Part shown: positions 26,604 through 34,963 of the stretch, piece by piece
How positions within the stretch are numbered: the first letter of the stretch is position 1
How the letters are laid out: each line of letters begins with the position of its first letter
Notes under the pieces: generated by a model
Told to the model about the DNA's origin: nothing
The model's database searches: none
What the model saw: only the letters and a program-made list of their open reading frames with translations
DNA from: Leptolyngbya sp. 'hensonii'
GTDB taxonomy: Bacteria > Cyanobacteriota > Cyanobacteriia > GCF-001939115
Assembly: GCF_001939115.1 (NCBI RefSeq)
Contig: NZ_MQTZ01000049.1
Location: 48,339-112,338, forward strand
DNA: 64,000 nt
Direction: 5' to 3'
Position numbers and translations under genes: made by a program

Positions 26604-27482
26604 ATGACATTGCAATTCAAACTCAAAAGCCTTGGGGGGCTATTGCTGGGTAGTTGCGTCCTGCTTGCCACAGGTGAATCCGATCAAGCCATCTCCACAG
26701 GACACCCGTTGGAGACAATCCCACAGCAACGAGCGATGATCCAGGCCCAGTTTAATCCACCCTGGTTTCCCTTCTTTGACCAGGTTAACAACCCGATCTC
26801 AGTCAGGTTCCCGGCCAGTCAACGGGTAGATATCACCCCACCCCCACCCCCCGTCAGTGGCTTTGATCAAGCCATCCTCAAGCTGTGTGGTCCGATCGGC
26901 TCCTCCGTCTCACCTCAGGGGTTCCGCCAGTTGATGGCATCCTATCCCACCGTATTTCGGCAAATCAAGCAGGCCACAGGGGGCGAATTGAGTTTGGGAC
27001 GCAGCCAGGATGCTGAGTTCCTGGAGGATTTGACCCGCATCTGGTTTAAGCAAGAGGCTTTTGTCCACATCTTTTGTGGAGAGATTTCCGGGTCCCGGAA
27101 GATTGGGGGACTCCATTTTCGGGGGCGCTATCTGCAACTGCAGACCGAAGGCATGGGAGGACGCCTTCCCAACAATACCGGGCGGGAAGAAGTGGTGCCT
27201 GGGGTGGTTTATACCCTGGGTGTCGTCATCAAACGAGGGAACCAGTTGATCCGGGATAGCTTGAAGGGGTACTCCTACGTGACCGATGGCCAGGAGCTAT
27301 TAACAATCGCCACCATCGCCTTTAAGGCCCAGGACAAAACGGAAGGGGCCTGTCTCTACCCGGTGACCGACGCGGATTCTGGCCAATCCTTCAGAGCCGT
27401 GTTTGTGCGGCAGCGGGGCGCGATCGTCACTTTCTACCCGGATGCTACCCCTCAGGGACGCTCCTGCCAACCGCCACGATAA
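26604..27482 (+). CDS. Secreted EndoU-like nuclease domain protein
   Basis: 292 residues. An N-terminal signal (~1-24) contains LLGSC18, a possible though imperfect lipobox. A Pro-rich linker (~77-84) leads to a C-terminal domain (~145-280) that I read as bacterial EndoU: H155 in FVHIFCGE, H171 in GGLHFRGRY, K221 in DSLKGYSY, and the closing T276/Y278 in IVTFYPD. These match the two His, Lys and Thr/Tyr expected for the active site. EndoU enzymes cut RNA and occur as contact-dependent or secreted toxins. No immunity gene is evident next to it. Could also be a non-toxin periplasmic RNase. Confidence 0.7.
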   Translation: MTLQFKLKSLGGLLLGSCVLLATGESDQAISTGHPLETIPQQRAMIQAQFNPPWFPFFDQVNNPISVRFPASQRVDITPPPPPVSGFDQAILKLCGPIGSSVSPQGFRQLMASYPTVFRQIKQATGGELSLGRSQDAEFLEDLTRIWFKQEAFVHIFCGEISGSRKIGGLHFRGRYLQLQTEGMGGRLPNNTGREEVVPGVVYTLGVVIKRGNQLIRDSLKGYSYVTDGQELLTIATIAFKAQDKTEGACLYPVTDADSGQSFRAVFVRQRGAIVTFYPDATPQGRSCQPPR

Positions 27483-27494
27483 TCGGAACCGGGT

Positions 27495-28313
27495 TCATCG
27501 GGGGACAAGGGTACCGGGACGTTGCAGGGGCCGGACAGGAGGGCGAACTGGTTTGCGATCGAGGGGGAATGTGGCCCCCTTATAGAGTTGCAGGTAGTAG
27601 CGGCGGATCTCTTTGGTTTTTCGCAGTTCTCGCCGATACTGCCGGAACAGTTGACCTTGCAGCAGCTGATCATATTCCTGTTGAGCTAATCGTCGAATGG
27701 GTTTGAGTTTACGATCGCGACCAATGCCAATGCGTTCTCCTGGTTTCACGATCCAGGTCTTGTTGGGTTCATCCGCCTGGCGAATTTCAACCTCGCCATC
27801 GCAGACCGTAATTGATTCCTCGCCCGCTTCATCTACTTCCATCACATAGACCGTGCCCCGCACGCCAGCCACCAGAGACTTGGTGCAGCCATTGGCCGCC
27901 CCTTCGATCAGAACACTGCCCTGCTGCAACTGATTGCAGGAGTTCCCTACGGTCAGGGCTGAGTTTTGCCCCAGACGACCGATCGCGCCCGTATTAAAGG
28001 TGAGCTCTGCCCTGGCCTTACCAGTTCGGACCTGCTGCCCCTTCCCGGCCACGGCATTGAGCTTGACCGGCTGATTCTGGATGAACACCTGACTCCCATC
28101 CAAGATTTCGGTCACCCGGGCCTGTTTAATCCCACCACTTTGAGAACTGCCAGGGGGAATCAACAACCCCAGCAGAGCCATGAGCACAGAGATCGCCAGG
28201 AACATGGTAATCAGCCGGGGCGATCGCCGAAACGATCGCTGCAGCAGTTGGTAATAGTTATTTCCTATCCCAGAGAAATACTGAGACGCTCTCCTGAGCT
28301 TGCGTTTAGCCAT
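27495..28313 (-). CDS. FecR-domain membrane protein
   Basis: 272 residues: a basic cytosolic N-terminus (1-34), one transmembrane helix (~35-52), then an exposed FecR domain (~60-180) with VTEILDGSQVFIQNQPVKLNAV, FNTGAIGRLGQNSAL and VRGTVYVMEVD, and a basic Pro-rich C-terminus (VRPPVRPLQRP). Classic FecR proteins transmit signals to sigma factors, but no sigma gene lies nearby; cyanobacterial proteins of this layout may instead be structural or cell-wall binding. Convergent with the EndoU-like gene (12 bases between stops). Confidence 0.8.
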   Translation of the reverse strand: MAKRKLRRASQYFSGIGNNYYQLLQRSFRRSPRLITMFLAISVLMALLGLLIPPGSSQSGGIKQARVTEILDGSQVFIQNQPVKLNAVAGKGQQVRTGKARAELTFNTGAIGRLGQNSALTVGNSCNQLQQGSVLIEGAANGCTKSLVAGVRGTVYVMEVDEAGEESITVCDGEVEIRQADEPNKTWIVKPGERIGIGRDRKLKPIRRLAQQEYDQLLQGQLFRQYRRELRKTKEIRRYYLQLYKGATFPLDRKPVRPPVRPLQRPGTLVPR

Positions 28314-28420
28314 AGCAAGTACCCTATTCCCTTCCAGGATCACAATAGCAAGTTTGTCCTCTTTTAGACGGGAAATAGGGGCCTGAGGTTCAATCGTTCT
28401 TTGCCTGCATAGGGAATATC

Positions 28421-28486
28421 CTGCTGGCTTCGACTCCGCTCAGCCAGCAGGAGGATCCTAACCTGTCTGCTCCCTGAGCGAAGTCG
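28421..28486. repeat. Cyanobacterial dyad repeat (TTCGACTCCGCTCAG type)
   Basis: CTGCTGGCT at 28421-28429 and AGCCAGCAG at 28442-28450 form a perfect nine-pair stem. The enclosed CGACTCCGCTCAG (28431-28443) also pairs, with one mismatch, to CTGAGCGAAGTCG at 28474-28486. The two foldings exclude each other. Sequences of this type recur between genes in cyanobacterial genomes. Confidence 0.7.
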
Positions 28487-28526
28487 GTTACAAAGTCTCC
28501 CCGCAGGGGATAGGGAGCAGATGGAA

Positions 28527-29243
28527 CTACGCCAAATCAAACAGCAGCAGTTCAGCATCGGACTCGGCGATCACCTCCAGGGTGAGGGCCTCACTCACCG
28601 CTACCCCATCCCCGGCCCGCAGGGGCTCTCCATTCAGCGTCACGATACCGCTGGCGATCTGAATCCAGGCATGCCGTCCTAACTTTAAGTCATAGGTCAC
28701 GCTTTCAGCAGGCTGCAGCACCGTAGCATACAAACTCAGATCCTGATGCACGGTCAGCGCACCATCCCGCCCCTCTCTGTCGGCCAACAGTCGCCACTGT
28801 CCCCGTTTTTCTTCCACGGGAAAGAGCTTCTGCTCATAACCAGGCTCCAGCCCCTGCCGTTCCGGCAAAATCCAGATTTGCAGCAGATGCACAGGATCGT
28901 CCTGAGAGTGGTTGAACTCACTATGGGCAATTCCCGTACCCGCCGTCATCCGCTGCACTTCACCGGGCCGAATCACTTCCCCAGTTCCGAGGCTGTCCTT
29001 ATGCTCCAGGGACCCCTCCAGCATGTAGGTGATGATTTCCATGTCCCGGTGTCCATGGGTGGGGAAACCAGCTCCAGGAGCGATGCGATCGTCGTTAATC
29101 ACTCGCAAGGCCCGAAACCCCATGTGCTGAGGGTCGTAATAATTTCCAAAGGAAAAAGTGTGGTAGCTGTCTAACCAGCCAAACTGCACATGCCCCCGAT
29201 CGTAACCCTTGCGCACCCGAATGCCTGTCATACTCTGCGTCAT
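28527..29243 (-). CDS. Pirin family protein
   Basis: 238-residue bicupin. The pirin N-terminal signature and metal site are clear: FGWLDSYHTFSFGNYYDP, APGAGFPTHGHRDMEIITYML (His ligands), HKDSLG and GTGIAHSEFNHS. Pirins bind Fe in the first cupin; some are quercetin 2,3-dioxygenases, others regulatory, and the choice cannot be made from sequence. ATG at 29243 or four codons in (29231). Single gene with TATAAT-type -10 candidates upstream. Confidence 0.92.
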   Translation of the reverse strand: MTQSMTGIRVRKGYDRGHVQFGWLDSYHTFSFGNYYDPQHMGFRALRVINDDRIAPGAGFPTHGHRDMEIITYMLEGSLEHKDSLGTGEVIRPGEVQRMTAGTGIAHSEFNHSQDDPVHLLQIWILPERQGLEPGYEQKLFPVEEKRGQWRLLADREGRDGALTVHQDLSLYATVLQPAESVTYDLKLGRHAWIQIASGIVTLNGEPLRAGDGVAVSEALTLEVIAESDAELLLFDLA

Positions 29244-29610
29244 CGTCGTTTACCTCCGGTACCAGGTCTGGAAAAACTCAGAAGTCACTCCCTTGATTAT
29301 AGAGATCCAGATTATACAAATCTAGACTGTCTGCACACAAACTAAAAATCAGGAGAATTGTTCACAGCCTTCTGAAACTCATGTATCCAGTTTATAAACA
29401 ACGACCTGAAGCTGACAGGACGGGTTTCATCCGGATTCGTTCCGGTTTGCCGATCAGAATCAGTTGCTGCAGGCGAATTGTGCCTGCCCTCAACTGGTTG
29501 GGAACCCCAAGATTTTTGCCAGATCGTTGAAAAATCTCTCGATTACCGTGTTTCTACAGTTGATCCCCTGATTATCTAAAGAACAGTCCATCAGAACTGA
29601 CTGAAACCAT
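29244..29610. other. Divergent intergenic region with pirin promoter candidate
   Basis: 367 bases between pirin (minus) and a membrane protein gene (plus). Two minus-strand TATAAT hexamers occur at 29296-29301 and 29311-29316; for the second, TTGTGT at 29335-29340 lies 18 bases upstream. The plus-strand side has no clear promoter. No gene seen. Confidence 0.4.
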
Positions 29611-30381
29611 ATGAAGATTACGGAACGAACCGCGACCCAACTCAAAATTGGCATCTCGATGGGACATTGGGTCATCTTTGGCATTCTCTTTGGTTTGCCT
29701 TTCTTGAAAGCAGGTCTGCTAGTGCTTGCGACCATTGGCCGCTATGTCACCCTCGACTGCCATCGAGCGCAGTCCGCCCAGCCGGTGGCCTGTGAGGTTC
29801 GAACCATTGGCCTGGGCTGGATGGAGACCAAACCTGTGGTTGGTATTCCCAAAAGCGCGATCGTCAAACCCGCGCCCTCTGGCAAAAACATCTACACCGT
29901 GGTGATCACCACCGATCATCAGTCTGTTTCCCTAACTCCCGCAGGCGCAGATCAAGGGAGTAGTTATGGGGTAGCCAATGGATTCACCAGTTTTTTGAAC
30001 AACCCGGAGCAACGATCCTTCCAGGCCAGTCAGGCCAGCTTTGGCCTGGGCTTTGGCCTGATCTTTACCCTCGTGGGGGCAGGATTTATCCTGACAGCAC
30101 TGATCTATCCGCTACCGTATTTTTGCGACTTTGATAAAACCACCGGACAGATGATATTGAAGAAGCGCAGTCCATTGCTTGGACGCAAGCAAACGACCTA
30201 CCTGTTGCGGGATATTCAGGGGGCCACCTGGGAAGGAAAACCCGACAGGGGAGCCCGAACCTACCAACTTAATGTAAGGCTGAGAGATGGTCAGGCTCTT
30301 CCCCTATCCGCCGCCAATTCCTTCAGCCAGAAAGAGTTTCGCACCATGGCCCATGAGATCAACCAGTTCTTGCGGGAATAG
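29611..30381 (+). CDS. Conserved membrane protein
   Basis: 256 residues, family not named. Two transmembrane helices at about 20-42 and 143-167 enclose a ~100-residue non-cytosolic loop; the C-terminal ~85 residues (CDFDKTTGQMILKKRSPLLGRKQTTYLL and a LRDGQALPLS turn) look like a small cytosolic beta domain similar to those in photosystem-assembly-type or PH-like bacterial membrane proteins. No catalytic motif. Its stop is 73 bases before ycf23. Confidence 0.6.
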   Translation: MKITERTATQLKIGISMGHWVIFGILFGLPFLKAGLLVLATIGRYVTLDCHRAQSAQPVACEVRTIGLGWMETKPVVGIPKSAIVKPAPSGKNIYTVVITTDHQSVSLTPAGADQGSSYGVANGFTSFLNNPEQRSFQASQASFGLGFGLIFTLVGAGFILTALIYPLPYFCDFDKTTGQMILKKRSPLLGRKQTTYLLRDIQGATWEGKPDRGARTYQLNVRLRDGQALPLSAANSFSQKEFRTMAHEINQFLRE

Positions 30382-30454
30382 GCGATCGCGGGTTATCCAG
30401 CACTCCCCTGCAGACGTACAATGGGGCATACGATTTTGCATTCTCTAAGGATCT

Positions 30455-31204
30455 ATGACCATGCATCCCCAACTTCAAGCTGCATTTGATCAGGGCCGTG
30501 CTCTCAAAGTGATCAGTGGCCTGAACAACGTCAATTTCGATCGTGTTGCCATGATCGTGCGAGCTGCCGATCGGGGTGGAGCCACCTTTCTGGACATCGC
30601 TGCCGATCCCGATCTAGTCCGGATGGCCCGCCAGTTAACGGACCTGCCCATCTGCGTCTCCGCCGTGGAACCCGAGAAGTTTGTTGTGGCTATGGCAGCG
30701 GGGGCACACCTGATTGAAATTGGGAACTTCGACACGTTCTATGCCCAGGGTCGCCGGTTTGAAGCCGAGGAAGTGCTGGCTCTGACCCAGGTAACCCGTC
30801 AACTCCTGCCCCAAGTCACCCTCTCTGTCACTGTTCCCCACATTCTCACCCTGGATCAACAGGTGCATCTAGCAGAAGCGCTGGTTAAAGCTGGAGCCGA
30901 CCTGATCCAGACGGAAGGCGGCACCAGCAGCAGCCCCACCCATGCTGGGACCCTGGGCCTGATGGAGAAAGCTGCCCCGACCCTAGCGGCGGCCTACGAA
31001 ATCTCCCGTGCCGTCTCTGTACCCGTGCTGTGCGCCTCTGGCCTGTCCAGTGTGACAGCCCCTCTGGCGATCGCGGCAGGGGCTGCCGGGGTCGGCGTTG
31101 GCTCGGCCATCAACCGTCTGGACAGCGAAGTGGCCATGATTGCGGCGGTGCGCAGCCTGGTGGAGTCCCTGACAAGCGTGAATCGTCCCGCCAGCGTCCG
31201 CTAG
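30455..31204 (+). CDS. ycf23: DUF561 protein, Ycf23 homologue
   Basis: 249-residue TIM-barrel-like protein of the Ycf23/DUF561 family shared by cyanobacteria and plastids. Recognisable parts: LKVISGLNNVNFDRV, GATFLDIAADPDLV, ICVSAVEPEKFVVAM, DLIQTEGGTSSSP and the phosphate-binding-like AIAAGAAGVGVGSAIN. Function not established. The start could be either ATG (30455 or 30461). Confidence 0.9.
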   Translation: MTMHPQLQAAFDQGRALKVISGLNNVNFDRVAMIVRAADRGGATFLDIAADPDLVRMARQLTDLPICVSAVEPEKFVVAMAAGAHLIEIGNFDTFYAQGRRFEAEEVLALTQVTRQLLPQVTLSVTVPHILTLDQQVHLAEALVKAGADLIQTEGGTSSSPTHAGTLGLMEKAAPTLAAAYEISRAVSVPVLCASGLSSVTAPLAIAAGAAGVGVGSAINRLDSEVAMIAAVRSLVESLTSVNRPASVR

Positions 31205-31243
31205 GTCGTTGCCTGGGTGGGAGCAGGTCGCTCCCACCGGACT

Positions 31244-32842
31244 TTAAGACAATTGCACCACCGGTTGATCATCCAGAAGCGTCTGGTTCGTCAGCAGATC
31301 TTCGACAGTCATGCGGAGAAGCCGCCGATCGTCCACCCGAAACTGGACTTTGATCCGATCAGTACCTGGAAACCCCAGGGGCTCCAGACGAGCGATCGTT
31401 CTGGCCCCTTCCCGATCGTTGAGGGGCTGCACCTGGTTCTGTCCAGCAGCCAGACTGCGCGTTACCAATCGATTGCCATCAAAATAAACTTCCGTGCCTC
31501 CGGTATCAGTCCCCAGTTCCCCCAGGATCAGTTCAATGCTGGGCTGGTTCTCGATCGAAGCCCCCAGGAAGAGTTCTATCGACTGGGTCATGGGATAGGG
31601 TTGCCCTGCCTTGATCAGGGGGTGCCAGTTATGGCGGTTCTGTTTCCGGTCCCAGTAGCGGATGCCGTAACTATGGTACAGAAAGTCCTTGAGTTCCACC
31701 CCCTGGGCCACCTGGAGGGCTCCCTGGGCGATCGCCTCAAAGGGCCGGGAAGAGCGAATTTTCTGGCTGTCGAAATATTGCTGCGCCCAGGCCTGTACGG
31801 ACGGAATTTGAGCCGTGCCTCCCACCAGCAACACAGCATGAATGTCATTCATCTCCAGGCCCTGACGCCGTGCCTGCTGCAGAATCTGGGTCATGCTGGT
31901 GTCTAAGCGATCGAAGAACTGATGGTCTTGCAGAATGGCTTCGAACCGATCGCGGGTGAGGGACAGCTCATAAGTTTCAAAGGTTTCGTCATTGAAATAG
32001 ACTTCACTGGCCTGGGATTGCAGGGAGAGCTGGATTTTGAGCTTTTCGGCCAGACGGGTGATCAGGGGAGAAGCCACCAGTCCCTGGGTTTCTACGAAGT
32101 AGTCCACCAGCCAATGGTCAATGTCTGACCCACCCAAACTCTGACCTGCTTTAGCCAACACTCGCGCCACTCTGGGACGCTGGCCAGAACTTTCTGCCAG
32201 GGATTTTTTACCCCATTGCAGGATAAATCCCAGGGGTTTAGCCCCTGACTGTGATCCAAAATCCAGCCGCACCAGGGACAGATCAAGGGTGCCCCCACCA
32301 AAGTCAATCACCAGCAGGGTCTCCTGGTCTGCCAACCCATAGCCCAGGGCTGCAGCAGTGGGCTCATCCAGCAGGCGTACCTGTTCCACCTGCAAGGACT
32401 GACACACCTGGCCCAACCAGTGGCGATAGGCCTCAAAACTGTCCACAGGCACAGTCAACACTAGGGATTCCACGGGTAGGGGGACTTCCCGCACCGCTGC
32501 CACCACCCGGTTCAGGAACCATTGCCCCGCCCGTTCAAAACTCATCGCCTGCCCGTCCAGTTCTGGAAGAAATCCCTGGATGGGGGTGCCAATCCCGCGT
32601 TTGAAATTGCGGAAGAAGCGGGGGTCGCTGCTCAGATCCAGCCCCCGATCGCGCACAGCCTGCCCCACAACCACCTCCTGACGCAGGGCATCTTCCACAT
32701 AGAGCAGACTGGGAATCAGGGGTGGATTTTGCCCCTGGATCAGGGTTAAACCGGGTAGGGCCAGAGTTTCCGGTTGTTGCGTCGCCCCGTTCCAGCGGGT
32801 GACCACGGTATTGCTGGTACCAAAATCGATCGCGATCGTCAT
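31244..32842 (-). CDS. Hsp70 family protein (short DnaK-like)
   Basis: 532 residues. An actin-type ATPase: phosphate 1 IAIDFGTSNTVV, LDEPTAAALGYG, phosphate 2 LLVIDFGGGTLDLSLV, and adenosine site LLVGGTAQIPSV. It is shorter than DnaK (~640), with a reduced substrate-binding part after residue ~430 and no C-terminal lid helices. Such proteins are common in cyanobacteria besides several true DnaK copies; clients unknown. Divergent from the slipin gene (175 bases), so the pair may share regulation. Confidence 0.9.
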   Translation of the reverse strand: MTIAIDFGTSNTVVTRWNGATQQPETLALPGLTLIQGQNPPLIPSLLYVEDALRQEVVVGQAVRDRGLDLSSDPRFFRNFKRGIGTPIQGFLPELDGQAMSFERAGQWFLNRVVAAVREVPLPVESLVLTVPVDSFEAYRHWLGQVCQSLQVEQVRLLDEPTAAALGYGLADQETLLVIDFGGGTLDLSLVRLDFGSQSGAKPLGFILQWGKKSLAESSGQRPRVARVLAKAGQSLGGSDIDHWLVDYFVETQGLVASPLITRLAEKLKIQLSLQSQASEVYFNDETFETYELSLTRDRFEAILQDHQFFDRLDTSMTQILQQARRQGLEMNDIHAVLLVGGTAQIPSVQAWAQQYFDSQKIRSSRPFEAIAQGALQVAQGVELKDFLYHSYGIRYWDRKQNRHNWHPLIKAGQPYPMTQSIELFLGASIENQPSIELILGELGTDTGGTEVYFDGNRLVTRSLAAGQNQVQPLNDREGARTIARLEPLGFPGTDRIKVQFRVDDRRLLRMTVEDLLTNQTLLDDQPVVQLS

Positions 32843-33017
32843 TTCAAGCTGCTTGGTTATAATTGCATTGCCCCGGTACGGTCAGGAGCGAATGGCCTCA
32901 GGTATTGCCGTCACTCATTGCGATTCTGACTCGGCAAGTGCCCATCTGAAAATTCGTTCTCCACATCGGCTGTTCTACGGGGCTCCTACAATACTTTACC
33001 CACTAAGGGCACGGTTC

Positions 33018-33905
33018 ATGGTCAATCGCGAAATTATCATTAAGGACACCCATCGGGGTCTTTATTATGAAAATGGAGTTCTCCTCAGCATTCTAGAGGC
33101 CGGACGCTATGAAATTCGCGATCGTGATCGGGGCTGGGTTCGCCTGCAACGGCTGCTTTTTCGCCGTCGCCGCCCGCCCCTAGTCGAAATTGTCCTGGTG
33201 GATGTGCGGGAACGGGATTTAACCATCAAGGGCCAGGAGATCCTGACCTCAGATAAGGTGGCCATTCGGGTCAGCATCATTGTCCAGTTTCAGGTGACGG
33301 ACCCCAGATCCGCCCTGCATCGGGTCCAGGACTATGAGGAACGGCTTTACAGTGATGTGCAGCTTGCCGCCCGCCGATCGCTGGCGTCCATGACCCTGGA
33401 AGAAATTCTCACCAATCGCAATCGTCTCAGTGAAGATATTTCCCGGGATGTGACGGGGGCTGCCGCCAGTTACGGGGTGGCTATTCTAAGAGCCGATGTC
33501 AAGGATCTGATTTTTCCGGGAAATCTCCAGGAAATTATGAATCGGGTGCTGGCAGCCGAGCGCATGAGTCAGGCTCAACTGGTGGAAGCTCGCACCAAGG
33601 CAGAGGTTCAGCAAATTGAGGCCGATGGCAGGTTAGAGGCCAAACGTCGGGAGGCAGAAGCCCAGGCGGCAGCGTCTCACTTGGCGGCGGAGAGTGAAGC
33701 CCAGGTGCAGCGCATCAAGACGGAGGCTGAGATTCAGGCCCTACGGCAGCGGGAGCAGGCCGCCCAGGCATACAGTACCTATCCAGCTCTGCTACGGCTT
33801 TTGGAATTGGAAACTCTGAAGGATCTGGCTCGCAGTTCCAATGCCCGGATTTACGTGGGCTTCGATCGGCTGCATGGCTCCCCATCTAACGATCGGGAAG
33901 AATAG
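33018..33905 (+). CDS. Slipin / SPFH-domain protein
   Basis: 295 residues. SPFH (stomatin/prohibitin) domain at ~25-190 (VEIVLVDVRERDLTIKGQEILTSDKVAIRVS, then the ASMTLEEILTNRNRLSEDI signature), followed by an Ala/Glu/Gln-rich coiled coil (~190-255) that drives oligomerisation. No strong N-terminal hydrophobic hairpin is seen, unlike typical slipins, so membrane attachment may be peripheral. The ATG at 33018 begins the conserved sequence; an in-frame upstream ATG at 32799 lies inside the divergent Hsp70-like gene and is rejected. Confidence 0.88.
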   Translation: MVNREIIIKDTHRGLYYENGVLLSILEAGRYEIRDRDRGWVRLQRLLFRRRRPPLVEIVLVDVRERDLTIKGQEILTSDKVAIRVSIIVQFQVTDPRSALHRVQDYEERLYSDVQLAARRSLASMTLEEILTNRNRLSEDISRDVTGAAASYGVAILRADVKDLIFPGNLQEIMNRVLAAERMSQAQLVEARTKAEVQQIEADGRLEAKRREAEAQAAASHLAAESEAQVQRIKTEAEIQALRQREQAAQAYSTYPALLRLLELETLKDLARSSNARIYVGFDRLHGSPSNDREE

Positions 33906-33951
33906 CGGCTCCATACCAGGAGCCATCCCAGGTTCCTCTGCTTGCTTTTAC

Positions 33952-34089
33952 GGTCGCTTACAATGACGGTATCGGTTCAGCCAACTGTTCGATGTCTGTC
34001 ATCCCTGAGATCCCTACAGTAGCCTGAAGGAACCCGGAGCAGCCTGATTATGACCCACTCAGAACCCAGCCGACTGGACCGCATTGAAG
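33952..34089. repeat. Direct repeat copy 1 (promoter, leader and 5' coding region)
   Basis: This stretch is about 75-80% identical to 34391-34529. It includes a TACAAT -10-like hexamer (33959-33964), the shared TCCCTACAGT block, a CCGGAGCAG ribosome-site region and the first codons of the coiled-coil gene. It shows that the two small genes arose by tandem duplication, promoter included. Confidence 0.85.
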
Positions 34090-34367
34090 CCGTGTTAGAG
34101 GCACACAATCAGCAAATTGAATCTAATAGTCAGCAGATAGAGCTTCTATTCACAGCGCTGCTGCAAACGAATGAAGTGCAGCGATCGATGCTGGATTCCA
34201 TCCAGCGTTTAAGTGATACGGTCGAGCGAGTTGCCCAACGTCAGGCAGAATTGGCAGAAGAACAGCGCCAGCAGCTTGAGCGACAACGCAAATCAGATGA
34301 GCGCTTCAATGTCTTACTTGAGGAAGTGCGGTTTCTCATCCGTCGATTGGACGATCGCCCCGCCTGA
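34050..34367 (+). CDS. Coiled-coil protein, copy 1 of a tandem pair
   Basis: 105 residues, nearly all heptad-patterned helix rich in Gln, Glu and Arg (RIEAVLEAHNQQIESNSQQIELLF; RQAELAEEQRQQLERQRKSD). It ends DERFNVLLEEVRFLIRRLDD. No other domain. The next gene starts and ends with related sequence. Probably forms homo- or hetero-oligomeric coils; partner unknown. Confidence 0.75.
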   Translation: MTHSEPSRLDRIEAVLEAHNQQIESNSQQIELLFTALLQTNEVQRSMLDSIQRLSDTVERVAQRQAELAEEQRQQLERQRKSDERFNVLLEEVRFLIRRLDDRPA

Positions 34368-34390
34368 ATGCTCTCTCTGCCCACTAGTCT

Positions 34391-34529
34391 GGTCGCTTAT
34401 AATGGCAGTATGGATTCAGCTAACTAGATTGATGCTCGTAATCCTCGAAATCCCTACAGTGGTCTGAAAGAACCGGAGCAGGCTGCATTATGCCCCCCTC
34501 AGAACCCAGTCGAGTAGACCGCATTAAAG
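34391..34529. repeat. Direct repeat copy 2 (promoter, leader and 5' coding region)
   Basis: Second copy of the 33952-34089 unit, with a better -10 (TATAAT, 34398-34403). Each copy therefore drives its own gene. Confidence 0.85.
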
Positions 34530-34933
34530 TCGGGATCAAGGCCCATAAACAGCAGATTGACGCCTTATTCGAAGCGATGCGTCGAAACCAGGACTTAAAC
34601 ACCCAGATATTAGCAACCATTGAGCGATTGTCTGTTGTTGTCCTGGGATCAGGGACGCATACAAAGCGAACGGATGAGCTAATTGAGCCCCTAGCGGCAT
34701 CAGAAGAAAGGCATGAGCACTTATCTGACAATCTGTCCCATCAGCGACAGCAGATGCTCAGTCAACAGCAGGATTGGGAAAAGCGCGAGCGGGAGATAGA
34801 AGAACGTCACCAAGAATGGGCTGTCTGGCGACAAGAAATGGACCAGGCCAAGCGCAAGAATGATGAACGCTTTAACATTCTGCTGGCAGAGATTCGGTTG
34901 ATGAACCGTCGCTGGCAACAGGGCGACACATAA
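34490..34933 (+). CDS. Coiled-coil protein, copy 2 of a tandem pair
   Basis: 147 residues, paralogue of the 34050 gene: same opening (PSEPSRVDRI) and same close (NDERFNILLAEIRLMNRRW), but the middle is longer by ~40 residues (EKREREIEERHQEWAVWRQEMDQ), mostly charged coiled coil. The difference lies in added heptads. It converges with the S8 peptidase gene. Confidence 0.75.
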   Translation: MPPSEPSRVDRIKVGIKAHKQQIDALFEAMRRNQDLNTQILATIERLSVVVLGSGTHTKRTDELIEPLAASEERHEHLSDNLSHQRQQMLSQQQDWEKREREIEERHQEWAVWRQEMDQAKRKNDERFNILLAEIRLMNRRWQQGDT

Positions 34934-34963
34934 GGAGCGCCTGATGGGAGTCCCTATGACCCC

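Noticed and set aside
32799..33017. Extended N-terminus for the slipin gene
   Set aside because: The extension lies partly inside the divergent Hsp70-like gene and lacks family similarity; the ATG at 33018 fits.
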